Positions 30,981 to 41,845 of a stretch of 64,000 nt of DNA are shown here, piece after piece. Below the pieces are notes generated by a model, which saw nothing but the letters and a program-made list of their open reading frames with translations, was not told the DNA's origin and ran no database searches. This stretch comes from Mucilaginibacter ginsenosidivorax (GTDB taxonomy: Bacteria > Bacteroidota > Bacteroidia > Sphingobacteriales > Sphingobacteriaceae), in contig NZ_CP042437.1 of assembly GCF_007971525.1 (NCBI RefSeq), positions 4,402,001 through 4,466,000 on the forward strand, given 5' to 3'. Positions within the stretch are counted from its first letter, which is position 1; each line of letters starts with the position of its first letter. The translations under genes were made by a program, and so were the position numbers.

Positions 30981-33257
30981 ATGAACAAGAACAACCGTAA
31001 ACAGGACGCGCTGAATTACCACTCCATGGGCCGTCCCGGGAAGATACAGGTAGTGCCCACCAAGCCTACCAATTCGCAACGAGATTTAACCATGGCTTAT
31101 TCGCCTGGTGTTGCCGAACCCTGCCTGCGCATAGCCGAAAATGTTGACGATGTATATAAATACACCGCAAAAGGCAACCTGGTAGCTGTTATCAGTAACG
31201 GTACTGCCGTGTTAGGCCTGGGCAATATTGGCCCCGAGGCCAGTAAACCGGTAATGGAGGGCAAGGGCTTGCTGTTTAAAATTTACGCTGATATTGACGT
31301 GTTCGACCTTGAGGTGAATGCTAAAAGCGTGGATGAATTTGTTGCGATAGTAAAAGCGCTTGAGCCTACATTTGGCGGTGTAAACCTTGAGGATATTTCG
31401 GCCCCAACCTGTTTTGAGATAGAACGCAGGCTTAAAGCCGAAATGAACATCCCTGTAATGCACGATGATCAGCATGGTACGGCTATTATATCGGCCGCTG
31501 CTTTGATGAACGCCTGCGAAATTCAGGGCAAAAAGCTGGATAAAATAAAGCTGGTAGTTAATGGTGCAGGTGCCGCCGCAGTATCCTGTTCAAAAATGTA
31601 CCTTTCTATAGGAGTTAAAAAAGAAAACCTGGTGATGTTTGATATCAACGGTGTGCTTGACCAGCACCGTACCGATCTGGACGATATCAGGATGGAGTTT
31701 GCCACCACCCGTACCGATGTAAAAACATTATCGGATGCCATGAAAGATGCCGACGTATTTGTTGGCCTGTCTGCCGGTAATGTGGTAACCCCTGCCATGC
31801 TGAAATCGATGGCTAAAAAGCCGGTGGTTTTTGCGATGGCCAATCCCGTTCCCGAGATTGATTATGATTTGGCAACTGCCGCCCGTGAGGATATTATCAT
31901 GGCAACCGGCCGGTCCGATTATCCTAACCAGGTAAATAACGTGTTGGGTTTTCCGTACATTTTCCGTGGCGCGCTTGATGTAAGGGCTACCGCTATTAAC
32001 GAGGAGATGAAGATAGCCGCTACCCACGCTATTGCCGAAATGGCCAAAAAACCGGTACCCGAGGCAGTTAACCTGGCTTACAACATTACCAACCTTAAAT
32101 TTGGCAGGGATTACATTATCCCGAAACCGATGGATCAGCGGCTGATAACCGAGGTATCTATGGCGGTAGCTAAAGCAGCTATCGAATCGGGCGTTGCCCG
32201 TAAGGTAATTACCGATTGGGATGCCTATGCAGAGGAACTTAGGTCGCGTTTGGGCAACAACGACAAACTACTGCGCAACCTTACCAATAAGGCCAAGCAG
32301 AGCCCCAAAAGGGTGGTGTTTGCCGAAGCAGATAATTATAAGATCCTGAGATCGGCCCAGATAGTAAAGGATGAAGGTATTGCTACCCCAATATTATTGG
32401 GTAACATAGAAAAGATAAAACGGATCATGCGCGAAAACGAGCTTGACCTGGGCGATGTACAGATCATCGATCCTCGTGAGGGCTGCGAAAACATGGACGA
32501 ATACGTTAATTATTTATACAATAAACGCCAGCGCCGCGGTATTACCTTATATGAGGCCAAAAAACTCATGGTCGACCGTAATTATTACGGCGCCAGTATG
32601 GTGCAGTTTGGCCGGGCCGATGCGCTGATATCGGGCTTGACAAAAGATTACGTAAGTACCGTAAAACCGGCACTGCAAATTATTGGCACCGAAGAGGGCG
32701 TAAACCGCGTGGCGGGTATGTATATGATGATAACCCCTAAGGGCCCTGTGTTTTTTGGCGATACCACCGTAAACGTGAACCCAACGGTGCAGGAACTGGT
32801 AGATATTACCGTATTGATAGAACGCTCGGTAAAACGCTTCAATATTAGCCCAAGGGTAGCTTTATTATCGTACTCCAACTTCGGATCGAACGAGGGTGCA
32901 ATTCCCGAAAAAACAAGGGAGACGGTAAAAATACTGCACGAAAAATATCCCGATATGGTTGTTGATGGCGATATGCAGGCAAACTTTGCACTGAACTCCG
33001 ATCTGCTGGCCGATAACTTTCCATTCTCAACACTAAACGGAAAGCCGGCCAATACGCTTATATTTCCTAATCTTGAATCGGGTAACATCGCATACAAATT
33101 GCTGCAGGAAATTGGCGGCGCCGAAGCGGTTGGACCGATATTGTTAGGTTTAAAAAAGCCGGTGCACGTGTTGCAGTTAGGCAGCTCGGTTCGCGAGATT
33201 GTGAACATGGTTACCATTGCGGTAATTACGGCGCAGGCTAAAGCAGCGAATCAATAG
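30981..33257 (+). CDS. maeB: NADP-dependent malic enzyme with phosphotransacetylase-like domain
   Basis: A 758-aa protein from the ATG at 30981 (a TTG five codons earlier is unlikely). The N-terminal 430 residues are malic enzyme: AYSPGVAEPCLRI, GLGNIGPEASKPVMEGK, VMHDDQHGTAI and the NAD(P)-binding VVNGAGAAAVSC. The rest is a phosphotransacetylase-like domain (KRVVFAEADNYKILRSAQI, GLTKDYVSTVKPALQIIG, VLLSYSNFGSN). This MaeB fusion decarboxylates malate to pyruvate with NADPH formation; the PTA-like domain is usually regulatory (acetyl-CoA sensing) rather than catalytic. Confidence 0.95.
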   Translation: MNKNNRKQDALNYHSMGRPGKIQVVPTKPTNSQRDLTMAYSPGVAEPCLRIAENVDDVYKYTAKGNLVAVISNGTAVLGLGNIGPEASKPVMEGKGLLFKIYADIDVFDLEVNAKSVDEFVAIVKALEPTFGGVNLEDISAPTCFEIERRLKAEMNIPVMHDDQHGTAIISAAALMNACEIQGKKLDKIKLVVNGAGAAAVSCSKMYLSIGVKKENLVMFDINGVLDQHRTDLDDIRMEFATTRTDVKTLSDAMKDADVFVGLSAGNVVTPAMLKSMAKKPVVFAMANPVPEIDYDLATAAREDIIMATGRSDYPNQVNNVLGFPYIFRGALDVRATAINEEMKIAATHAIAEMAKKPVPEAVNLAYNITNLKFGRDYIIPKPMDQRLITEVSMAVAKAAIESGVARKVITDWDAYAEELRSRLGNNDKLLRNLTNKAKQSPKRVVFAEADNYKILRSAQIVKDEGIATPILLGNIEKIKRIMRENELDLGDVQIIDPREGCENMDEYVNYLYNKRQRRGITLYEAKKLMVDRNYYGASMVQFGRADALISGLTKDYVSTVKPALQIIGTEEGVNRVAGMYMMITPKGPVFFGDTTVNVNPTVQELVDITVLIERSVKRFNISPRVALLSYSNFGSNEGAIPEKTRETVKILHEKYPDMVVDGDMQANFALNSDLLADNFPFSTLNGKPANTLIFPNLESGNIAYKLLQEIGGAEAVGPILLGLKKPVHVLQLGSSVREIVNMVTIAVITAQAKAANQ

Positions 33258-33290
33258 TTTTTTGATAAACAAAAGAATAAAATAATATTT

Positions 33291-33875
33291 ATGTACGATT
33301 ATATTAGTGGTAAACTGGTTTTTAAAAGCCCATCGCACGTTGTTATTGACGCGGGCGGCGTAGGTTATCATATTAATATATCGGTAAATACATATTCAAG
33401 GCTTGGCGCCGATGAAAGCTGCAAGCTATATATATGGCAACATGTAAAAGAGGATGCGCTCACCCTGTACGGTTTTGCCGATGATGGTGAGCGCCGCTTG
33501 TTTATGCACCTGATCTCGATATCGGGTATCGGGCCAAATACAGGCCGTATGATGTTATCTTCTATAACGCCGGCCGAGATTCAGGCCGCTATTGTAAGCG
33601 GTAATGTTTCGCTTATTCAGCGTATTAAAGGGATTGGCCCAAAATCGGCACAAAGAATAATTTTAGAATTGCAGGATAAACTGCGCAAGGAAGGCCCGGA
33701 TACCCTAACCGTTGTGCCAATAAATAAAACTGCTAAGGATGAAGCACTTACCGCCCTGGTAATGCTTGGCTTTGCCCGCAATACTGCCGAAAAGGTATTG
33801 GAGCAGGAATTGAATAAAAATAGCGGCGATTTAACTGTTGAACAACTAATTAAATTTGCTTTAAAAACCCTATAA
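33291..33875 (+). CDS. ruvA: Holliday junction DNA helicase subunit RuvA
   Basis: A 194-aa protein. The N-terminal OB fold (MYDYISGKLVFKSPSHVVIDAGGVGYHI) is followed by two helix-hairpin-helix motifs (SGIGPNTGRMML and KGIGPKSAQRIILEL) and a C-terminal domain III (DEALTALVMLGFARNTAEKVL) that contacts RuvB. It binds Holliday junctions and directs branch migration. It is 26 bases upstream of sprA, a conserved pairing in Bacteroidota. Confidence 0.97.
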   Translation: MYDYISGKLVFKSPSHVVIDAGGVGYHINISVNTYSRLGADESCKLYIWQHVKEDALTLYGFADDGERRLFMHLISISGIGPNTGRMMLSSITPAEIQAAIVSGNVSLIQRIKGIGPKSAQRIILELQDKLRKEGPDTLTVVPINKTAKDEALTALVMLGFARNTAEKVLEQELNKNSGDLTVEQLIKFALKTL

Positions 33876-33900
33876 TTACGTATAAATTTCGACTTGACTT

Positions 33901-36900
33901 TTGATAAGAATATTTACTTATAATATTATTATAAGTGTATTGGTAATTCTCACTTTTGGTGTGCTCAGCGGCGCGTATGCGCAGCAGCAAATACCGAAAA
34001 TAAGGACCGATACGACCCGGAAAAGTGTGCCACTTGACTTAGCCCAACCCAAAAATGTTAGGGTCAGGGAGGGTATTTTTAGTTCCGATCCTCCGGGACT
34101 TGTGCGCACCGTTGAATATGACGCTGCAACAAACCGCTATATTCTGTACGAACGGGTGGGCAATTTGCTATACCGGCCGCCGCAATACCTCACCTTTGCC
34201 GAATATTTAAAACTTACCGATAAATCAAAACAGCGTAACTACTACAAGCAGTTGGCAGATAACTATGCCTACGATTCGCAGCAGCCGGGCTTTATTCCTG
34301 TCATAAAAGTAAGGAGCCGCACGTTTGAGCAAATTTTTGGTAGCCAGAACATTGATATCCGTCCGCAGGGATCGGCAGAAATGATATTGGCCGGGCAGGT
34401 TAATAAAAACGAAAATCCTTTATTTAATACCAGGCAGCGCAGCCAGTTTAATTTTAATTTCGACCAAAAGATTCAGCTTAATGTAACCGGTAATATTGGC
34501 GATAAATTGAAAATTACCACCAACTACAATACCGATGCGCAATTTCAGTTTGAAAACCAGGTAAAGCTGGATTATACAGGCTCGCCCGACGAGATCATCC
34601 AGAAAATAGAAGCCGGTACCGTAAGCATGCCGCTGCCAACCACGCTGATAACCGGTAGCCAGGCGCTTTTTGGTGTAAAAACCAAGCTGAAATTTGGTCG
34701 GTTGGATATTACCAGTATTTTATCGCAACAGCGGTCGCAGTCGAAAACAATTACGATAACCAATGGTTCGCAGCAGGGCGAATTCAGGCTTACACCCGCG
34801 GATTACGAAGCCAATAAGCACTTCTTTTTATCGCAGTATTTTCGCAATAACTATAACAAGGCGCTGGCCAATATCCCGATCATCAGCTCCAATATCAACA
34901 TTACAAAAATCGAGGTTTGGACAACTAACCGTACCAACGTAACCACCGATTCAAGAGATATATTAGCTTTTCTTGACCTTGGTGAAAATAAACCTTACAA
35001 CACCTCAAGAATACAGGGTGGTGCTGGTTTTAGCGGCTTGCCGGCCGGCTTTAAAGGACCAGGCTTTGCGCAGCAGTCCAACTCATTGTTAACAAATCTG
35101 CCTGCCGATGCAAGGCAAACAAACTCAAACGCAGTAGCCAGTTATTTTCAATCAACAGGCAATACAGATAACTATGCCAAGCTCACTTATGCCCGCAAAC
35201 TCACCGATAAGGAATATACGCTCCACCCGCAATTAGGCTATATCTCGCTTAATTATCCTTTAAATAACGATGAAGTTTTGGCGGTTGCTTATCAATACAC
35301 CATCAACGGTGTACAATACCAGGTGGGGGAGTTTAGCAGCGATGTAGCGGTTGACCCCAATACGCCTAAAGTGTTATTTGTAAAATTGCTGAAAAACGAA
35401 CTGCTGAAAACCAATTTGCCTTCGTGGGACCTGATGATGAAAAACATCTACTCACTGGGCGCGTTCCAGATTGCTCCAACCAATTTTAAATTGACAGTGA
35501 CCCGGCTTGATGATAAATCGGGTATCGAAAAAACAGTGATGGAGGAAGGGGCCAACCTTAAAGGCAAACTTTGGCTGCAGGTTGCGGGGCTTGATAATCT
35601 TGATCAGCAAGGCGCTAAACAGCCCGACGGGTATTTCGATTTTTTGGAAGGAGTTACTATAGACTCGCAAAACGGCCGCATTTCGTTTCCTACTATTGAA
35701 CCATTTGGGTCGGATTTGGCAGCTAAGTTTACCGCCGGCGAAACGGACCTTACCAAGCGTTACGTATATCAGCAGCTGTACGATTCTACAAAAACAATAG
35801 CACAGCAATATTTCCCGGCCTTAAACAGGTACGTGATCAAAGGTACCTATACTTCAACTGGCGGTTCTGAATACCAGCTGAACGCTGTAAATATTCCACA
35901 AGGATCAGTTACTGTAACAGCAGGCCAGCTTAAACTAACTGAGGGTACAGATTATACGGTTGATTACAACTCCGGCCGGATAAGAATATTAAACCAGGCT
36001 TTGCTGTCGTCGGGCCAAACCATCAGCGTAAAGCTGGAAAATAATGAGTTGTTTGGGGTTCAACAAAAGTCATTATACGGATCGAGGTTTGATTACCATG
36101 TGAACGATAAGCTGAATTTGGGCGGTACGCTGATGCATCTTACCGAGCAGCCTATTACTCAAAATGAAACAGCAGGAGAGGAATCAATATCTAATACCAT
36201 ATGGGGTTTTGATGTTAACTATAGTTCAGATTCGCGCATGCTTACGCGCCTGGTTGATAAAATACCGCTGATCCACACCAAGGCGCCATCGTCGGTTACC
36301 TTTTCGGGCGAGTTTGCCCAGTTGTTGCCCGGCAGCCCCGGCGCGTTAAATTTTGCCGGCTCAAAAAACGGTACATCGTACCTGGATGATTTTGAAAACA
36401 GTCAATCCATCATCGATATAAAAAGTGCCAACGCCTGGCAAATTTCGGGTACACCGCAGTTATTCCCCGAAGCCAGCCGGTTTGATGACCTGAGCTATGG
36501 TTACAACCGCGCCCGCCTTGCATTTTATAATATCGACCCTATATTTTATACCAACTCTAATAACATCGCCATATCCAGGGCCGACCTGTCCAACCATTAC
36601 GCAAGGCAGGTTCTGGAGCAGGAAGTATTCCCTTATAAGCAGTCGAGCACCGGGCAGCCATTAACCCTGGCTACACTGAACATGGCGTTTTATCCAAATG
36701 TGCGCGGTCCGTACAACTATACTACTACGGGCTTTAATCCCGATGGTACTTTACAAAATCCAAAGACACGCTGGGGCGGTATGTTCAGGAAATTAGAGAC
36801 CAATGATTTTGAATCGTTAAACGTATCATACATTGAGTTTTGGGTGCTCGATCCTTTTATCTACAAACCTAATTCGGCGGGTGGGGATTTGTACTTCAAT

Positions 36901-39900
36901 TTAGGCAGTATATCCGAAGATATATTGAAGGATGGCCGCAAGAGTTTAGAGAACAGCCTGCCCGTAAACGGCGACTTTACCCAGGTTGACGAAACCAACT
37001 GGGGAAGGGTATCTAAACTTCAACCGGTTATTAACGCATTCGACAATAATCCTGATGCACGCCGTTTGCAGGATGTGGGTTTGGATGGATTGAATGATGC
37101 CGACGAGCAGAAAAAATTTGCCCCCGTAGTTAACCAGGTTAAAGGACAGCTGAGTGCACAGGCAGCAACCAATTTTGCTAATGACCCATCGTCGGATGAC
37201 TATCAGTACTACCAGGGCTCGGCACTTGACCAGGCAAGGTTAGGTATCCTTGACAGGTATAGTAAGTATAACGGTACCGATGGCAACTCCAAAACATCGC
37301 AGCAATCGCAGGCCGAACTGGGGATCCAAAATTCGGCGTCAACCTCATTACCCGACGGCGAGGATATTAACCGCGATAATAACATGAGCCAGGAAGATTC
37401 GTACTTTCAGTACAAAGTATCTATCCGCCCGGGCGATATGGTTGTTGGGCAAAACAACATCAGCGATAAGGTAACGGCCAACGTTAAACTGCCCGATGGT
37501 ACAACTCAATCCGTAAACTGGTACCAGTTCAGGATCCCGATTACTGATTACCAAAGTAAGGTTGGTAACATTGGCGATTTTAAAGCCATTCGTTTTATGC
37601 GGATGTTCATGACCAATTTTGCCGATACCGCCATCCTTCGTTTCGCGACATTGGAATTAGTGCGCGGCGAATGGCGGGCTTTTAATATCGAGAGAAATCC
37701 GCTTAATGTTATTGCCGATCCATCTATAAGCAACCCTCCTTTAGATAACTCCGTGCTTGATGTGCAGGCAGTAAATATCGAGGAGAATGGTAACCGTACG
37801 CCCATCCCTTACGTGGTACCTCCGGGCATTCAGCGCCAGCGTAACTATAACAACCTGCAAACAAATACCAAGCTGAACGAGCAATCGCTGTCGCTGAATG
37901 TAAAAAATCTGCGAGATGGTTATTCAAGGGCCGCTTTCCGGACATTTTATAACGATTTACGCAAATACAAACGCGTACAAATGTTTGTGCACGCCGAAGG
38001 CGAGTTGCTAAAAGACGATGACCTGAACGCGTTTTTACGACTTGGTGTTGACTACCAGGATAACTATTACGAGTACGAAGTACCTTTAAAGATTACGCAG
38101 CCGGGCACCAGCAGTCCCGATGCCATATGGCCCGATGCCAACGCCATTGACTTAGAACTTGGTTTGCTTACCCGTGCAAAACTTGCCCGTAACCACAGCA
38201 ACGTATCCTTTAACCAGGTATTTAAATATACCGAAGGCACCCAAACTGTTTATATAAAAGGCCAGCCCGACTTAAGCCGCCTGCGTACCATTATGATTGG
38301 TGTACGTAACCCTTTAAAAGGCAGCCAGGCAACCGGCACCGATGATGGGCTGGATAAAACAGGTACGGTTTGGTTTGATGAACTGCGCTTAACTGATTTT
38401 GACCAGCGTGGTGGCTGGGCGGCTACAGCAAGGCTGGATACCAAACTGGCCGATTTTGCCGACGTTACCGTATCGGGCAGTAAAACTAGCATAGGTTTTG
38501 GTACGCTGGATTCACGGCTGAACGACAGGAGCCAGAGCGATAACCAGGTTTACGATATATCCGCCACTGCAGAGTTGGGTAAGTTTTTCCCGGCTAAAAG
38601 TGGGATCAGCATACCTGCCTACATTAATGTGTCGTCGCAAACAAGCATGCCTCAGTATGACCCGGGGGCGCCAGATATCGAACTAAAGCAATCACTTGCT
38701 GCAGCCACAAGCACCAAAGAGCGTGATTCGATAAGGAACGCGGCGGTTGATTACACATTCCGAAAAAGCTTCAACTTTACCAACGTACATAAAACAAAGC
38801 TTGACCCTACAGCCAAAAACCATGTTTGGGATATCGAGAACCTGAGCGCCAGCTACGCCTTTACACAATTTACCCATCATGATTTTACAACCCAAAGTGA
38901 TTTAGAAAAAACTTATCACTTTACCTTTGCCTATAATTATACCAACGCGCCCAAATACTATAGCCCGTTTGCTAAAATTATTAAAAGTAATTTGCTGGCA
39001 CTGGCACACGATATCAACTTCAGCATTTTGCCATCAAGATTAAATTTCAGTATTAATTTTGATCGGTTTTACTCGGAGAATACACTGAGGGATAACGACC
39101 CTAATAATTTTATCCCTATACCAACAACTACGTTTAACAAATACTTTAACATTACCAGGGTATATGGCATAGGCTGGAATTTATCAAAATCGTTATCGTT
39201 AGATATCGATGCCACCAATCTATCGGTTGTTGATGAGCCAGCCGGGCGCATTAATGGTTTAAAACGTGATACGCTTTGGGATAACCTGAAAAAGTTAGGC
39301 CGTACTACCAACTACAACCACACTATCAACATCAATTATACGTTGCCTATCAACAAAATTCCGGGGATGGACTGGACATCTGTAACCACCCGTTACAGCA
39401 CCCACTTTAACTGGCAAACCCAGCCTTTGTTTGCCATTAATGATCCTTCGTATGACGTAGGTAACAGTATAAGCAACCTGCGCGAAATCCAGGTGAACCC
39501 TACCTTTAACATGGTATCGTTATATAACAAGTTTCCATTTATACGCAAGGCCGGTAACCCTAATTCGCCGGGTGGCATTAGCAAGGTGCTAATTGGCCTG
39601 CTTACCAGTGTTAAAAATGTAAGTGCTACTTATTCGCGCAAGCAAGGCATCTATTTACCCGGCTATCTGCCTCAATCAGGTATTTTTGGCGAAAACTCAG
39701 ATTACAACGCGCCGGGCATAGGCTTTTTATTAGGCAGCCAAACCGATATCCGTGCCAAGGCAGTGGCCAACGGATGGATATCTACAGATACACTGCAAAA
39801 TCAGTTGTACACAAAATCGCTTAATGAGGATATGCACTTCAGGGCTGTTCTTGAACCAATCCCGGGCCTTAAGATTGACCTCATCGCTTTTAAAACGCAG

Positions 39901-40938
39901 GATCATAACTACCAATCAAACTTTAAATACCTGGCCGCAACCAACAGTATAGAATCGTTAAGCCCGGTTACCACAGGTAACTATAGTGTCTCTTATTTAA
40001 CTATAGGTACGGCGTTCAAAAAAACTACCGGTATTAATAATACATCGCCGCTGTTTCAGCAAATGCTTGCCAACCGTTCCATTATATCGCAAAGGCTTGC
40101 CGCGCAAAATCCTAATTCAACGCAATTGGTAGATTCTGTTGGGCTTAGAGATGGATACGGCCAAAACTCACAAAACGTGCTGGTGCCTGCGTTTTTGGCT
40201 GCCTACACAGGTAAAAAAGCGGCGAAGGCCAGTACATCGCAGTTTCCTAAAATACCTATACCCAACTGGGATGTAAGGTATAGCGGCCTGGCCAAAATTC
40301 CGTTCTTCGCCGATATTTTCGACTCGTTCGATCTGAGCCATGGTTACCGCTCATCATATAACGTAAACGGATTTACCACGCTGCTGCAATACCAGGAGGC
40401 TAACGGTGCCAGCAGCGCGCGCGATTTAAATAACGACTTTTTGCCGCTTTACCAGTTTTCGCAGGTTACCATATTTGAGCAGTTTGTACCTTTGCTGGGG
40501 GCCAGCGCCAGGTTTAAAAACAGCATGACCGCCAATGTAGAGTTCAGGCAGAGCCGTACGCTTAGCCTAAGCCTGCTTAACAGCCAGCTGGCGCAGCAAA
40601 ACGAAAAGATAATGGTTTTTGGCTTTGGCTATCATACCAAAAACTTTCACTTCCCGTTCGGCCTGTTCCCCGGTGGTAGCCCTAAGGATGTAAACTTTAA
40701 GCTCGATTTCTCGCTACGCGATAATAAAACCCTTATTTACCGTGCCGACGTAGCAGCCGCAGAAATATCATCAGGTGCACAAAATATTACCGTAAGGCCA
40801 TCAATTGATTACGTGATAAACCAACGTTTTAACCTCAACCTGTTTTATGATTCAAACATCACCCGGCCGTACACCTCGCAAACGTTTAATACCGCGTTTA
40901 CCAATTTTGGCATTAACCTGAAATTGTTGCTTCAATAA
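33901..40938 (+). CDS. sprA: Cell-surface protein SprA, type IX secretion outer-membrane translocon
   Basis: A 2345-aa outer-membrane protein, full length for the family (about 2300-2450 aa). The N-terminus is a signal sequence (MIRIFTYNIIISVLVILTFG, SGAYAQQQ) starting at TTG 33901; no in-frame ATG is near. Recognisable family stretches include KIRTDTTRKSVPLDLAQPKNV, LRFATLELVRGEWRAFN, and the C-terminal FGINLKLLLQ end of the giant 36-strand barrel. SprA is the translocation pore of the T9SS that exports cargo and gliding adhesins. It is the best taxonomic marker in the window. Confidence 0.97.
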   Translation: MIRIFTYNIIISVLVILTFGVLSGAYAQQQIPKIRTDTTRKSVPLDLAQPKNVRVREGIFSSDPPGLVRTVEYDAATNRYILYERVGNLLYRPPQYLTFAEYLKLTDKSKQRNYYKQLADNYAYDSQQPGFIPVIKVRSRTFEQIFGSQNIDIRPQGSAEMILAGQVNKNENPLFNTRQRSQFNFNFDQKIQLNVTGNIGDKLKITTNYNTDAQFQFENQVKLDYTGSPDEIIQKIEAGTVSMPLPTTLITGSQALFGVKTKLKFGRLDITSILSQQRSQSKTITITNGSQQGEFRLTPADYEANKHFFLSQYFRNNYNKALANIPIISSNINITKIEVWTTNRTNVTTDSRDILAFLDLGENKPYNTSRIQGGAGFSGLPAGFKGPGFAQQSNSLLTNLPADARQTNSNAVASYFQSTGNTDNYAKLTYARKLTDKEYTLHPQLGYISLNYPLNNDEVLAVAYQYTINGVQYQVGEFSSDVAVDPNTPKVLFVKLLKNELLKTNLPSWDLMMKNIYSLGAFQIAPTNFKLTVTRLDDKSGIEKTVMEEGANLKGKLWLQVAGLDNLDQQGAKQPDGYFDFLEGVTIDSQNGRISFPTIEPFGSDLAAKFTAGETDLTKRYVYQQLYDSTKTIAQQYFPALNRYVIKGTYTSTGGSEYQLNAVNIPQGSVTVTAGQLKLTEGTDYTVDYNSGRIRILNQALLSSGQTISVKLENNELFGVQQKSLYGSRFDYHVNDKLNLGGTLMHLTEQPITQNETAGEESISNTIWGFDVNYSSDSRMLTRLVDKIPLIHTKAPSSVTFSGEFAQLLPGSPGALNFAGSKNGTSYLDDFENSQSIIDIKSANAWQISGTPQLFPEASRFDDLSYGYNRARLAFYNIDPIFYTNSNNIAISRADLSNHYARQVLEQEVFPYKQSSTGQPLTLATLNMAFYPNVRGPYNYTTTGFNPDGTLQNPKTRWGGMFRKLETNDFESLNVSYIEFWVLDPFIYKPNSAGGDLYFNLGSISEDILKDGRKSLENSLPVNGDFTQVDETNWGRVSKLQPVINAFDNNPDARRLQDVGLDGLNDADEQKKFAPVVNQVKGQLSAQAATNFANDPSSDDYQYYQGSALDQARLGILDRYSKYNGTDGNSKTSQQSQAELGIQNSASTSLPDGEDINRDNNMSQEDSYFQYKVSIRPGDMVVGQNNISDKVTANVKLPDGTTQSVNWYQFRIPITDYQSKVGNIGDFKAIRFMRMFMTNFADTAILRFATLELVRGEWRAFNIERNPLNVIADPSISNPPLDNSVLDVQAVNIEENGNRTPIPYVVPPGIQRQRNYNNLQTNTKLNEQSLSLNVKNLRDGYSRAAFRTFYNDLRKYKRVQMFVHAEGELLKDDDLNAFLRLGVDYQDNYYEYEVPLKITQPGTSSPDAIWPDANAIDLELGLLTRAKLARNHSNVSFNQVFKYTEGTQTVYIKGQPDLSRLRTIMIGVRNPLKGSQATGTDDGLDKTGTVWFDELRLTDFDQRGGWAATARLDTKLADFADVTVSGSKTSIGFGTLDSRLNDRSQSDNQVYDISATAELGKFFPAKSGISIPAYINVSSQTSMPQYDPGAPDIELKQSLAAATSTKERDSIRNAAVDYTFRKSFNFTNVHKTKLDPTAKNHVWDIENLSASYAFTQFTHHDFTTQSDLEKTYHFTFAYNYTNAPKYYSPFAKIIKSNLLALAHDINFSILPSRLNFSINFDRFYSENTLRDNDPNNFIPIPTTTFNKYFNITRVYGIGWNLSKSLSLDIDATNLSVVDEPAGRINGLKRDTLWDNLKKLGRTTNYNHTININYTLPINKIPGMDWTSVTTRYSTHFNWQTQPLFAINDPSYDVGNSISNLREIQVNPTFNMVSLYNKFPFIRKAGNPNSPGGISKVLIGLLTSVKNVSATYSRKQGIYLPGYLPQSGIFGENSDYNAPGIGFLLGSQTDIRAKAVANGWISTDTLQNQLYTKSLNEDMHFRAVLEPIPGLKIDLIAFKTQDHNYQSNFKYLAATNSIESLSPVTTGNYSVSYLTIGTAFKKTTGINNTSPLFQQMLANRSIISQRLAAQNPNSTQLVDSVGLRDGYGQNSQNVLVPAFLAAYTGKKAAKASTSQFPKIPIPNWDVRYSGLAKIPFFADIFDSFDLSHGYRSSYNVNGFTTLLQYQEANGASSARDLNNDFLPLYQFSQVTIFEQFVPLLGASARFKNSMTANVEFRQSRTLSLSLLNSQLAQQNEKIMVFGFGYHTKNFHFPFGLFPGGSPKDVNFKLDFSLRDNKTLIYRADVAAAEISSGAQNITVRPSIDYVINQRFNLNLFYDSNITRPYTSQTFNTAFTNFGINLKLLLQ

Positions 40939-40952
40939 ATTATATTAGTGGG

Positions 40953-41453
40953 ATGGAAGATATCAAGGTTACCAGCGCGATAGATTTTAAGACTTATCTG
41001 ATCATTAGCCTAAGGGCATCATATAACAGGAGTTTAGTTATATTAACCATTATAGCTTTTGCTTTTCTCCAATATTCCACATTTTCAGATTCGGCGTTTA
41101 CATGGAAAGATGAGGTTTTTTTAATATCTATATATGGAGGAATTTTGGGGATTGTATTGCCACTAACCATTTACTTTAAATGCAAGCACAATATGAAAAC
41201 CGTTCCATATTTAAGCGAAACGCTATTATATATTGTCAATGACGAAAAAATTGAAGTTAAGGGAGATTCCATCAGTAACAGTACCAACTGGCAGTATGTA
41301 ACTAAGCTTATCGAACGGGAAAAGTATTTTTTGCTTCGCCGGGCTGCACGTAATTTCAATTACCTGCCAAAAGATGGCTTTCAATCCAAAGAAGATATGA
41401 ACCGGCTTAAGGCCATTGCCAAAGAAAAAGGCATCAAATTTTCATATAAATAA
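40953..41453 (+). CDS. YcxB-like membrane protein
   Basis: A 166-aa protein with two membrane helices in its first half (SLVILTIIAFAFLQYSTF and FLISIYGGILGIVLPLTIYF) and a cytosolic tail with the YcxB-like pattern (GDSISNSTNWQYVTKLIEREKYFLLRRA). The family function is unknown. It begins 14 bases after sprA, but no functional link is established. Confidence 0.68.
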   Translation: MEDIKVTSAIDFKTYLIISLRASYNRSLVILTIIAFAFLQYSTFSDSAFTWKDEVFLISIYGGILGIVLPLTIYFKCKHNMKTVPYLSETLLYIVNDEKIEVKGDSISNSTNWQYVTKLIEREKYFLLRRAARNFNYLPKDGFQSKEDMNRLKAIAKEKGIKFSYK

Positions 41454-41845
41454 TTGCTAAATTACAAATGATTTGGGCTATTTGATAGGGCAAATGCATT
41501 TAAAGTGGGTTAACATAACTTAACACATTTTGGATAATGTATTTATAATTATTTGATAATCAATATCTTGTATTTTATCATGGTTAACACTAAACTGATG
41601 TATCGCGCAGTTTAGGTGCATCAAATATTGGGGCCTGCTCTTGGCCAATACGGATACCTAACGGACCTGGATATTTTAACCGGGATCAGGCAATAAAAAC
41701 AAGGTATCGTTTAATGCTTATATCTTCCCAACGTCATAAGCCTATTCCGTTAGCTATTATATAATAACAGCTTATCGCCGGTAACTATTTAGATGAATTT
41801 GCTTAGGGCTATTTGATTCGTGAAATTCGTTTTAATTGGAGCGAA
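41454..41845. other. Intergenic region with copy 1 of a dispersed repeat
   Basis: A 392-base convergent spacer. Bases 41491-41638 form copy 1 of the dispersed repeat listed separately. Bases 41639-41845 have only A/T-rich low-complexity sequence and no reading frame. Confidence 0.6.
41491..41638 (+). repeat. Dispersed ~145-bp intergenic repeat, copy 1
   Basis: Starts CAAATGCATTTAAAGTGGGT and ends GGCCTG. It shares GGGTTAACATAACTTAACAC, CTTGTATTTTATCATGGTTA and the GCGCA...GCATC segment with the copy at 62491-62635 in the same order and orientation. It contains several GTTAA/TTAAC elements that can pair. Confidence 0.8.
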